From positions 14,777,702 through 14,841,701 of the forward strand of contig CM068545.1 in assembly GCA_035048495.1 (NCBI GenBank): 64,000 bases of DNA, written 5' to 3'. Position 1 is the first letter of the stretch. Each line of letters begins with the position of its first letter. The translations under genes were made by a program, and so were the position numbers. Source of the stretch: Euptelea pleiosperma. Lineage: Eukaryota; Streptophyta; Magnoliopsida; Ranunculales; Eupteleaceae. Shown here piece after piece: positions 24,988 through 36,900 of the stretch. Under the pieces are notes generated by a model. It was given only the letters and a program-made list of their open reading frames with translations, was not told where the DNA came from and searched no databases.

Positions 24988-25402
24988 AGTAGGGGTATCA
25001 ATTTTATCCAATTTAACCGAAACTGAAACCAAAAACAGCGGTTCCGATTCCACATTTTTAGGAGCCGATTTAAAAATAATTGGAATCGAACCAAAACTAA
25101 TGGTTCCGATTCTGGGTAGTTAGATTTGGACCCAAAATCGATAAGAACCAGGACTGATATATATAAATATAGTCGACCTAAATCGAAACCAATATATAAA
25201 TATAGGGTTAGAATTGTAATTTTATCAATATTTGTACCAATATACCCGGAACCGGAACCGGAACCAAGAAGGACCAAATAATTGGTTCCAATTTCGGATC
25301 CATCATTTTGAGAAATCGAAATCAATAAGAACCGGCTATATCGATTCCAGTTCTGGGTACTTTCGAAATAGAACCGAACCCGACCTATTGACACCCCTAC
25401 CT
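24988..25402. mobile_element. Element with GGGGTATCAAT / TTGACACCCCT ends
   Basis: The left end, AGTAGGGGTATCAATTTTAT, is the approximate inverse of the right end, ATTGACACCCCTACCT. The interior is a run of short imperfect repeats of CCGATTCC, GAACCG and GGTTCCGATT on both strands. It belongs to the same terminal-sequence group as 26085-26432, 29869-30250 and 38505-38935. Confidence 0.6.
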
Positions 25403-26084
25403 ACCAGTAACCTACGTCTAGGAAAACCTTGCCACCTAAACAAAAAAAGTACATAATTCCAATTTTTTTAAATTATTATTGTGAATATTTGTCACCCATA
25501 AGGGTCACTAGGTCCGAACTGCTATAGGCTTTGGGATTTACACAACACAAATCTTGAAGACCATTCAACAACCTTAACCTAAAGATGATGCCATTTGCCT
25601 ACAAATAAAATAAGAAGAGTCGTGCGATCCCATGGATAACTGGACAAAAAATTGTGTGATTGAGACTAGCTATTAATTATTTAATTCTAGAGATCCATGC
25701 AGTTATCGTTGGCAAAGCCAAGAAGGAATCCGGGGTGCGCCCACCCCCACTCCCTATTTTAATCCTTTAAAATCTAGCACACCTCTAACGAACGAAGGGG
25801 GTGGGCTAAACATCCATACAATCATTGGTCTCTAAGAGTGCTACGAAGGGGGTGGGTCACATTATTATCGTGAATATTCACACCCACTTTTTATCCTCTA
25901 CGCCCACTTAAAAAAATTAATTTTGAAAAGACAACCAAGTTCCTAATCCTTTTCTCTCTACACCCCATCTTAACCTAGAACACAAAATATTTAGAAGAGA
26001 ATCCTGCACGAAAGAGAAATTGAGGCCATCAAGAGAAAGAGAATCTCGTCGGAAGAGAAAACGGAGAAGTGAATCCCACTAGGT

Positions 26085-26432
26085 TTGTCAATGGATAGTA
26101 GAAAATTCGAATCCATATTCGAAAAATCAGATATTATCTGAAAATTTCGGATATCGGATTCGGATATCATTTTAATAGTTTTTGGATACGGATTCGGAAA
26201 TTGATGTATTTGATTCGATAATATCCGATTCGATATATTATTTAATAATTATATATATAATAAATAGATTATATTATAATTATCATATTAATTAATATTT
26301 ATTCTTATAATAATAATATTTATTATATATAAATATTGATTTACAATGTCTGTCGGATATCGAATTTTTTTTCGGATTCGAATTCGGATATACCTGTATT
26401 CGATCCGAATAGTATCCCTTAATAGCCCTAAA
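26085..26432. mobile_element. AT-rich element of the GTCAATGGATA group
   Basis: It starts TTTGTCAATGGATAGTAG and then has repeated CGGATATC, GATTCGGATA and ATCCGATTCGATA motifs around a very AT-rich core (26230-26340). It ends near ATCCGAATAGTATCCC. It resembles 38505-38935 closely in motif order. It sits about 1.5 kb upstream of the MLO start codon. Confidence 0.5.
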
Positions 26433-26434
26433 TC

Positions 26435-27962
26435 CCACTTCCACCACACTACCACCCCTGTAACCGCTTCTCTCTTTCTCCCATTTCTCTTGTTCTCTCT
26501 CCCTCTATTTCTCTATTTGTCTCTCTGCCTCGGTTCTTAATTATCGGTTGGCCGAGTGTGCCATGCCTATCTTGACCTCAGAGAGAGAGAGAGAGAGGAA
26601 TCAAAAAAGGTTCCACTTCTATGATATTGTTTTTTTTAGTAGGGTGCATAGGGTAAATTTCAGATTCCGGGGTGGGTGTAAAGGGAAAGTTGGCATAGAG
26701 GGTTGAAAGGCGGTTGCCAATATCCCGCCCTTTTTCTTTTCCTTTTTTCACGGCACTTCTATCAAAAGACAGGGTCATTTGCGTCCAAAGAGTATCTTCT
26801 ATAGAAAATTATAGTAATCAGAGATATGACCGGGGAAGCAGACATTGAAAACACAGGAAAGCATTTTCGTCTCTTTGGTCAAGTTCCATCGTCGCCACAA
26901 ATGGCGGGTTTTTGAGAGAAAATCTGAAATCTTCGCTTGACATACATAAAAAAAACGCGTTTTATTAAAAAAAAAAAGAAATCCTTTTTCTTTAAAGTAT
27001 CTGCGTGAAATATTGATCTCTCTCTCTGGAGGACATCAATATAAATGTCTCCTGTGCTGTAAGAGTAAATCTCAGAGAAGAGGAGAGAGTGTTATGAGCT
27101 TTCAGCTTTGAAGATCTGAAATCCTGAATTGCAGAAATATCCGCCATTTTTTTGTCCTTGAATCCGTCATTTCAGAGAAGATTTGTGGATATCCGGCGAA
27201 TGTAATGGCTTGATAGTGCTCTGCAACACGAAAAATCAATGAGGAATTGTTATAGGAGTTTCAAATTTTCAACTAATGGAGGTTTTGCTTCAAGCTCGAA
27301 TGTGTTTCAGAGACCTTCCTAGTTTCGGCGGGTGGAACCTGTCGGATTAAGGAGGGATCGGTAAATTTTGTACGGGCTCGAGAAAATAAAATAGAGTAGT
27401 TCAGCTGTGGCGGAAATCTGGTAAGCTACTTAGATGAAGCTTCGTGAAGCTTTGAAAGTTTGAATCCCTTGCATTGAGAAAGTTTCGTTCTATTACGTCT
27501 GGAAAATCCGGTGGAGAATCAGCAGTGAAGTGTTATTTGAGCAGAAAATCTGCTCTTCATTTTAAAGAAGGTCAAAACGAAGTGCAACGTTAGGGTTTGG
27601 TGCTTTTATTCGCGAACAGCGAAGAGGATTTCAGGCGTTTCAGAAGGAATAGAGGATTTTACAGTTAATTTTTTCTTTGCCGTGGAAAAGGCCAAGAATC
27701 TCCATTTGGAAGATTTCTGGTTTGACAGCTTAAACACCATTTGCTCCAGAGTAAAATTTACAGAAGAAGTGGTTTCTTAGAGTTTTGTACAGGCATTAGC
27801 GGTTTGTCTGGTTTTCCATTTCAAGAACCGACCTGCTTGGTTTTGAGAGATCTTTTGTGAGAAGCAACATTGCGGTAAACAGCGGTTGTGAATGTTGCGG
27901 AGTTGATGAACAGAAGGAAAGCTGGTGACTTTTTGAAATACCTTTGAACAAGAGAGTTCAAG
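26435..27962 (+). promoter_or_regulatory. Presumed promoter and long 5' leader of the MLO gene
   Basis: This span contains a CT-rich tract (26466-26530), a (GA)n tract (26579-26596) and a TATA-like ATATAAAT at 27039-27046. If that box is used, the leader is about 890 nt unless an intron is removed. The leader has upstream ATGs with short frames, including 27239-27322 (27 codons) and 27276-27350 (24 codons). The promoter assignment is inferred from position. Confidence 0.4.
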
Positions 27963-30900
27963 ATGACAGAAGATAAAGAAGAAATGCGGTCCTTGGCCTT
28001 GACCCCAACGTGGTCTGTTGCTACTGTATTGACGGTCTTTGTTGTTGTTTCCTTGATTGTGGAGCGCTCCATTCACCGCTTAAGTTCTGTAAGTGGCTTT
28101 GGAATTTAGAATTTTAGCTTAAGCTTTCTTTTATGCTTTCTCTCTGTTTAATTGTAACTGTTTCTCTGTATGAAGGATATGTCATGTAATGGATTTATTT
28201 ACGTAAATCATGTAATTTATTATATAGGTTTAAGGTGTAGCTCAATTTGAGTGTGCTCCATGATGCAGCCACATGGTTGCAAAAATAAAGAACAAATTCT
28301 TGCATTGTTCTGTTAGCAAAATGCCATTCTTGTCAGTTAAAAACCATGAGACTATCTTATGCTACCTGGGTTCTTGGCGGGGGCTTGAGTTTTACAGTTC
28401 ATTCTATTTGGAAGAGTTATTATCTATGATGCCCGGATACGGGCACGGACATGGATACGAGTTGTGGGGATAGTGATACGACTCGATACTTTCTAAAATC
28501 TGATACGGATATGGGTACAGGTATCCTACTCTATGACAAGGATACAAATACGAGTATCTATTCGATTTTTCTAAAATTTAAGATCCATATATGATTTATC
28601 TTATCCGATATGTTAGTAATCATTTATGACATGCTTACTTTATAATTGAGTTTGTTATTCTAAATGCACAACAAGAAGCATTGAACCTTGTTTTTATCTC
28701 TTGTGAAAGATTTGTAGTTCAAATGAATGAAGAATCCAAAGAACTGTTCATTTTTTCTAATTTTTATGTTAAAAAAACAGAAAATCGAAAGGTAAATACT
28801 CGGATACGTTTTCAATCGTATCCTAATGTATCTGTACCGTGTCCCATACCCATATTCGTGTCGTTTCATGTCGATACTGGCACGATGGCCATGTACAGGT
28901 TATCCGGGTATCATAGGTTATTACTTGATTATCTAAGCTTTATGGACATAGGCAGCATACTTTTCTTGAGTTGCTTTCATTTACATCTTGTTCTAATGTT
29001 TTGTAGATTGCCAGTCTTTTATTTTTATTTTTATTTTTTATAACTTGTTGTAGTCTACTTTCATCATCTGTTAATTTGGTTGAAATAGGTAGGATGCGGG
29101 CAGAATCTGTTTAAGTTGAGCATTGTATGCCAGTCTGAGACACAATCTTTAGTTCACAGATGAGCAGTTTTGACAAGTTTTCCACGCTGTAGAAAGTCTT
29201 AGTAGAGATAGTTTCTGAAGGTCTCAAAAGGAGAAGAAAATATTAGATGATTATGAAAAAAGTTCTTATGGAAACTTTGATAAATTAATGCAATATTATT
29301 GGTTGGATTGAGGAAGTACACTAATCAAGTGACAGAAGAAATTCAATCATCTTCCCAACTCTAGGGGCAGCAGATGATAGACAGCTTACACTGGTTGAAT
29401 GGATAATGGTCAATGTTCTGGTTACCTGTTTTTGATTGAATTAACTTACTCTGCCCTTTCTCTCAGTCGGCGGTGCCGGTGGTGGTTACATGGGGGGGGG
29501 GGGGGGGGGGGGGGGGGGCACGTGAGTTCCAGTGCGAGTAAATGACGGTAAGATTTCGTCAAAGGGGGTATTCCTCTAATTTGAAAGTTCAGGGGGTTGT
29601 ACAAAATACTTTCGAGTAACAAGTTTTTACACACAATACAAAAGATTTAAATCTCAATGATCTTGTTTTTGCATAAAAGACTAAATCTCAATGATCTTGT
29701 TTTTGCATAAAAGACTAACTTACTGATGCCCAATGGAAGTGTAAAAATCGAAGGTGTTGCTGGGCATCAAGGTTTATCTATCAACATCACAAAAGTAGGG
29801 CTTAAAAATCAAGATCCTGTGTTTAGAGTTTATGGATAACAGTGCACAATTTTAAGGGTATGTTTTATAAGTTGCAAGTAAGGGTGTTCATGGGTACCCG
29901 ATTAACTGGTACCCAACAGGACCTGCTTTTGATAATCCTGGTTCCTAAAATACCTGTTTTAGTACTGGACGCAGAAGTGGTAGGACTGAGAATCAATGTA
30001 TACAATAGTGCTGAGGATGTCGAGTTTCTTCTGAATTTTAGCATGAAAGCCATTTTCCTTCTATTTTTCCTTCATTTTTTTTTTACTTTATTTTTTATAC
30101 AATAGACAGGTACTCGATACCCCGCGGGGAACCGGTATTTGTGGGTTCCGGTGCTGGGACCACCTGTTTCAAGACCGGAACCGGAACTGGTATAACTGGT
30201 TCTGGATACCAGGACCGGAACTGACCCATTGACACCCTTAGCTGCAACTTGCAATTGAAATCAACTCAAAAAGGTGCTGGTCGACTGGGTTTATAAGCAG
30301 CTCTTAAGTTGGATTGAGTGGACTGTGTTTAAGGTGTTGAACAGTAGCTTTGTGTAGGTTTGGTGTCTACTATGGTTTTTATTGTTCAACTGGCTGTAAA
30401 AGCCACTTGAGTTAGACTGGTAATAAGGTAGGACAGTAGCTTAATTTTGGGATTAAAGAGGGGCTTCATGGGGATTGAGCGATTAAGGGAGGAGTAAAGT
30501 GGCTGCACATATGGTAATTTGTGGAGGATTAATGATGGCTGGACGAGTTGGGTGGTGTAAAGATTATGGACTGATAATAGATTAATAGGCATACAAAATA
30601 AACTAACGACGAAGTGACAGAGAAGAAGAAATATGAAGTGGAGTCTCACCGATCTAGGGCTTCTAGAGGATGGAGTCACACCACCCAAAGCACAAGTGCC
30701 ACAACAATCACAGGCGGCCAAAACAAATTTATAACTTCAAGTTAGTTTGTAGAACCGAGTGCATGGGGTATTTATAGATGGCTGAGCAGTAGCTCCAATG
30801 TTCTCCCAGTTGTACTCAGACTCCCCTAAAGTAATCATAGACACTCTCCTTTAGTTGCAGAAAACTTCTATGTAGGGCGACGCTACTGCGTTAAAACCGC

Positions 30901-33900
30901 TCTTCTAACTTGGGAGCTCTTTGAACTTGTGGTTCTAAGTTGACAGAAACCTGCACTTGTTTGAGACAAACTTTTGATTTGCTAAACAAGAAGCATTTGA
31001 TAGGAAACTTCGAAAACAAGCTCAAAGATTCTCCTATGCTGTGAAGAACTTAAGAAGTTGTAATGTGAAATATTCTATCACAAAAAATAACATTTAAATT
31101 ACAAATAGAGTTTATTAATCGCTAATTTTTCATAATATTTGGACTTGTGGCAAATAATATGTATATGTATGTTTCTTTTGAATAACTTTATCCTTTACAT
31201 ATACATACATACACTCATATATATTATGTATATTTATATTGTATGGACGTTTCTTAGGCGTCCCAAACCCTAAGGATTCCATATAACACCCGCTGCCTCA
31301 CTATTACTCCCATATCCGCTCCCGCATGGCCGCACCTGCTCCTGTTTTGTGCAACTAAGTACTCTCTTAAGACTTTAGAACCTTTACTTTTCACTAATTT
31401 ACTAAAACCATTACATACCAATATTAATTCTACTACAATTTAGAAACTAAACATAACACAAACTAAGAAACTATGTCGAGACTTAATTATGAAACTATTT
31501 TCAAACTTTTAGATACTGAACTCAATTAGGAAACATAAGTGGCTGGAATAAACACTTATGGTTCTGGGTGAATGGACCCAAACAAGACTCATATTACCTG
31601 TTGAGTAGTGGGCATGGTTAAAATTATCGATAGATATAATCATTCATCATACTATAGGTATCATTATTTGAGGATATTCATACAATACATAGGGGACAGT
31701 ATCAAAATCCCCAATGTATTGTACTTGTATCTTAATGGATTGTACGATGCCTATATAACAAAGATATGGACGTGTTTGGTGTTTGGCGTTGCATGAAGTG
31801 TTAGATGCATTGACCCCCACAGACGTGATACACCGACATGTCCATGTGAGAGATACTTTTTAAATCATATAATGTGTACAATATAGAAAGAATGTATTTA
31901 GGTAAGCTGATTTGCATCTAAATCATATAATGAATATATAAATAATAGCTGAATAAAATATTTAAATAATTTAAAGATTTCGTTGGTAAAGTGTGTCGGC
32001 ATGTCTTTGGCTCGTGAGTATGCTATAATGTCTGACATGGCAAATTCTAAGAAAGTGGATTGTCCTTGTTAAATAGAACGAATGTACGATACGTAGTAAT
32101 GTATTCCCTATACATTATAAAAAAATATTTATTACTTATGAATTACATATTGCATGACTTGGAGAGGATTTCCTCAATCTTTAATATTCTTACCTATTTT
32201 TATTTTTAAGAAATTATTCAAAAATCCCAAAATATTTATTTAAAAAATTCGGCTTAGTAAATGTGTAATTTTTTTTTTAAATGTGTTGTAAAGATAGTAT
32301 TGATGCTCTCTTAGCTGGTGTTCCAAGGCTTTTTCCTCTAGAGGTAGAATTCTTTGGAGGTTATTACCTTTCACTATAGTCTGGGGTTTATGGAAGGAGA
32401 GGAACCGGAGGGTTTTCAACGGAAAGAGTGAGGTCACGACGACTATCATTCTTAGCATCAAGGGGTTATTGTTTTTGTGGTCCAAGGTGTTGTGGAATGG
32501 CGGGGCCTATTTTTTGAGGATTTCGTCTTTTGTATGGACATTCTTACCTCTAGGGACTGACCTCTTCGGGTCCCCTCGTGTAGCTGTTCTGGGGTCTTTT
32601 GCTTTCCTTTCTTTCCTTGGCTTTTTGTAGGTCATCTCGACCTCATCTAGCCTCGGCATTTTTGTAATCCCGCTTGCTTTTCAATAAAGTTTTCACTTAT
32701 CAAAAAAAGAATAGTATTAATGATCTAAATATCATGTTTTTTAGCTTATATATGTATTTAATAGTGTTTAGTGTAGGGTATCTATAGTTTCTTAGGATAT
32801 CATCGAACAAAATTGTGATTCCTTGCCGTATATATGATTGGAGGGGTAGTATGATTGCTTTAAACATCATATTTTTAGGTTATTTTGGCATCAAACACAG
32901 TTTAGAGTAATATATCGATGCGCTTCATGATTTTTCCAGCATATCGGTAATGTTTCAAAACATATTGCGATATGTATCAGATACCGATGTTTTAAACCTT
33001 TGTAGTGGGCTAAAACCAACTTTGCATGTAAGCCCAAAGAGGAGCTATTGGGTTTCGTCGTGGGTCTCCATTTGGACTGTTCAAAGGCTGGGTAATAGCC
33101 TTATTCTTTGTTCTTTCTCTTTTTCCTTGGTTTCCAAAGAGGTTCTTAATCCTCCTCTCAATCTAGGGTTCAGATTACATCACTTCAGGCACACACACGG
33201 ACATGGTTTACTAATGTTTCACTGCGTTAAAAAGTTTTATACTACCCTTCGTAAGTTCTTAGGGAACTTCAAATTGTGCTATGACTTTTACATACACTTT
33301 TTCTGCAAAAGAAGACAAGTTCATGTACTATCTCTTTGAATTAATTGAGCTCTTGAAGGTTGTAAGAGACATGAAATGTAACTTCACTTTTGTTTAATTT
33401 ATTATCGCTGTGATTATGCAAAAAACCAATGTAGTTTGATCATAGCTACTTGCAGTTCCAAATAAATGATATAATAATTGTTCTTTGACATAATCTTATT
33501 ATGTTCCATCATTTCAGTGGTTGCAGAGAACTAATCGAAAACCTTTATTTGAAGCCGTGGAGAAAATGAAAGAAGGTACGAAATTGGAAATGCGTCTTCT
33601 TAAGATACTTTCAAGTTTCAAGCATTCCTTTGTGATGTATTGGTGAAAGATGATTACCAGTGCAAATAGAAAATTGTTTCAATTAATATTGAATCCCTCA
33701 GCTGTCTCTTCTTGCTGCCATCATACTGTTTTGTTAGCCTCATTTGTTTGGCTTCTGTGCTGCAGAGTTGATGCTTTTGGGGTTTATATCACTCCTTCTT
33801 ACAGCCACCTCAAGCACGATTTCAAATATTTGCATTGAGACGAAGTTCTATGATAGTAACTTCTCTCCATGCAACAGGTCTGAGATTGAAAATACAGAAG

Positions 33901-36900
33901 TTGAAAATGATTCTCCCCGGGACCGTAAACTATTGATGAGTTCTGCCCTTCATCATTCCGTCAGGAGAGTGTTGAATGGTTTGAATCAGAATACATGCAA
34001 AGAGGCACGTGTTGAATTCATCAGCAATATTGAGATATTAAAACTTTTTGCCATTTCTTCCTATTAATAAATTTTGACTTTATTGGGACACTTGCGAGAA
34101 TTAGTCTTGAACAGGAAGAATACTTTTCTCAGGATACTTTCTTCTCACATATTGCTTGAGTATTTCCCGCTAATTTGCAATTTCATTTGTTATGCAGGGT
34201 CATGAGCCATTTGTTTCGTATGAAGGTTTGGAGCAGCTGCACCGCTTCATCTTTGTCATGGCATTAACACATGTATCTTACAGTTGCTTAACAATGTTGC
34301 TGGCAATCGTAAAGGTTAGGAATTCTTAATTTTAGTTAGAGTAAACCTACTGATAACTAAGTCTTTAAATATCATCCATTGGTTGAACCTAACTGAGAGA
34401 TTTGTGGTTCCTGTTCTTGTATTTGCTTATGATCTGGTTGTTGTAACAACTGCATAGCCTAAGAAAGCATTGTTGTCTTTTTGTAAAATAATTTCCATTC
34501 TGCACTGTTAAATCCTGTTGTAATTTCACAAATTTAGGGTTTTTTTTCATGTGGCTAATTGCACTTTACCTATATGATGGGTTAAATGGGGCTAGTTGAT
34601 GAACTATAAGTCTATAATTTCATAGGAGTGGTTCATCACTGATGGAGGATTTTGTTTCCACTTTTTAAAAGAAGGTAATCGATATATCATGTTATTATCA
34701 GCAAACACGGGAGTTGGGACAAGATATTGCTAGGAGAGCAAGTTTGAGCAGATTTCACATGTGATTGGTTCCAAACTGATAATTTTAAGAAGGCATGAAA
34801 GGTTATAGAGTACAAGAATCCCCAAGTAGGGAAACAAGGCAAATTTTCCCCGCTCGGAAAAACTTAGAAAAGGAAAAACGATCCAACTATTCAAAATAGA
34901 CAATGTAATTGCCTTATTAAATGTTAGACTATATTCATCAGGTCCGCCTAACTGCAGCTTACTCTCCCAAAAAAAAAAGAGATAGAAAAACAAAGAAATC
35001 TATTATATGGTCTCTCTGCATTTTGGTTTGCCTGTAGATGACAGGAGATAGATAAACTCCATATGTTAAAGGACATTGGGAATCTTCTAGGAAATGGTCA
35101 TTATCCTTATGCTTGGTGGGCTTAAGAAACAGTGGTTTGATGATAATTAGTAAAAGAGTCTATGGCCTTGTGAGAGTTCCCTGGTTTTTGCAGTTGTATT
35201 TTAGTATCTATAACCCTGTTCAAAACAATGGCTCTTTAACTGTTTTAATTTATGCATGTGTGTTAATTTGCCATGTTTTATAATTATGATGTATTTATCA
35301 TATTATTGTGCCGATCTGGTTTGGAATAATGAGAATGGTGTTGTTGGAGTGTCAACACATAGTTTGAAATCATCCCCGTTATGAATGAAAGTTGGGGTAA
35401 TTTAATCTAAGATCTTTTTGTTCTAAACTTTACATACCTAGGGTTTAAATTTAATCAATAAAGTGGAAAATAAAGTAGAAAAGATTAGGAGAGAAGAGAA
35501 GAGAAAGATGAGATAAGAGGAGAAGATAGAAGAATGGAGAAAGGGATATAGTGTATTATGTGGAACACGATTTCCCATATATTTATATGAATGAGGTGAA
35601 AGACAAAGAGATACTAGAAATACCCCTAGTACCTGAAGTTACAATGAAACGGGGCAAAATAAAGACATAACGAACACTCCCCCTTAAGTTGGTGCAAATA
35701 TATCTATCATGTCCAACTTGATTAACATATTTTGGAGACAACTCTTACTAACACCCTTAGTTAGAACATCTGCAACTTGTTCTCCTATCTTGACATAAGG
35801 TGTGCAAATCTAGCCACTCCTCAACTTCTCTTTGATAAAGTGTTTGTCAACCTCTATGTGCTTAGTCCTATTATGTTGAATTGGGTTATGGGTAATACTA
35901 ATGACAGCTTTATTGTTGCAATATAAGCTCATTGGCTCTTGAACTTTGATTCTTAATTCACCCAGCATAGTCTTCAGCCATAAGAGCTCACACACTCCAT
36001 TGGGTCTGCACTAGATCTATTCACCATAGATTGTTTCTTGTTTCTCTAAGAAACCAAGTTTGCCCCAACAAAGGTACAATAACCGAATGTAGATCGATGA
36101 CTAGTAACTGAACATGCATAATCTGCAGTATATGCTTCCACATGTCCATGACTCTTAAACAATAGACTTTTGCCTCGAGAGTCCTTGAGATACTTAAGAA
36201 CTCTGTTGGCAGCCTCAAGATGAGATGCTCGAGGAGCATACATAAACTGGCTAATTATACTAACCGCAAACGCAATGTTAGGGCGCGTAAGGGATAGGAA
36301 AATCACCCTCCCAACTAGCCTTTGGAATCTGCCTGCATCAATGAGGCAGTCACCATCCACACCATTCAACCAATTATTCTTATCAATAGGCGTGTCGAGA
36401 GATTTGGCACTAGGGTTACCCATGTCATTCAATAGGTTAAGAACATACTTACTTTGAGAGATGAATATTCCTTTCTTCGACTGAGCTACCTCAATTCCCA
36501 GAAGTCTTTCAAGGGTCCAAGATCTTTAATCTCAAACTTTGTCCCTATAAACTTCTTTAACTCTTGCACTTCCTCTTGAGTTATTTTCTGTCACCACACT
36601 GTCATCTACGTAAACTATGGGAGCTATAATTCTGTCTTGCTTCCATTTTTTGAACAATGTATTGTCGGCTTTGCTTTGTACATACCCAATCTTCTTGATT
36701 GTCCCACTGAATCTCTCAAACCAGGTTTGAGGTGACTGTTTTAGTCCATACAAAGCTTTCTTCAGTTTACAAACCTGATTCTCATTGCCCTCACATTTGA
36801 ATCATTGTGACATCATTATATACATCTCCTCTAAGTCACCATGGAGAAAGGCATTCTATGCATCCGACAGATGTAAAGGCCAAGACATATTTACTGTTAG

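Noticed and set aside
24915..25394. 159-codon open frame on the minus strand
   Set aside because: It falls within a short-motif repeat element. Its Gly/Ser/Tyr/Ile-rich composition reflects CCGATTCC/GGTTCC words and no family is recognisable.
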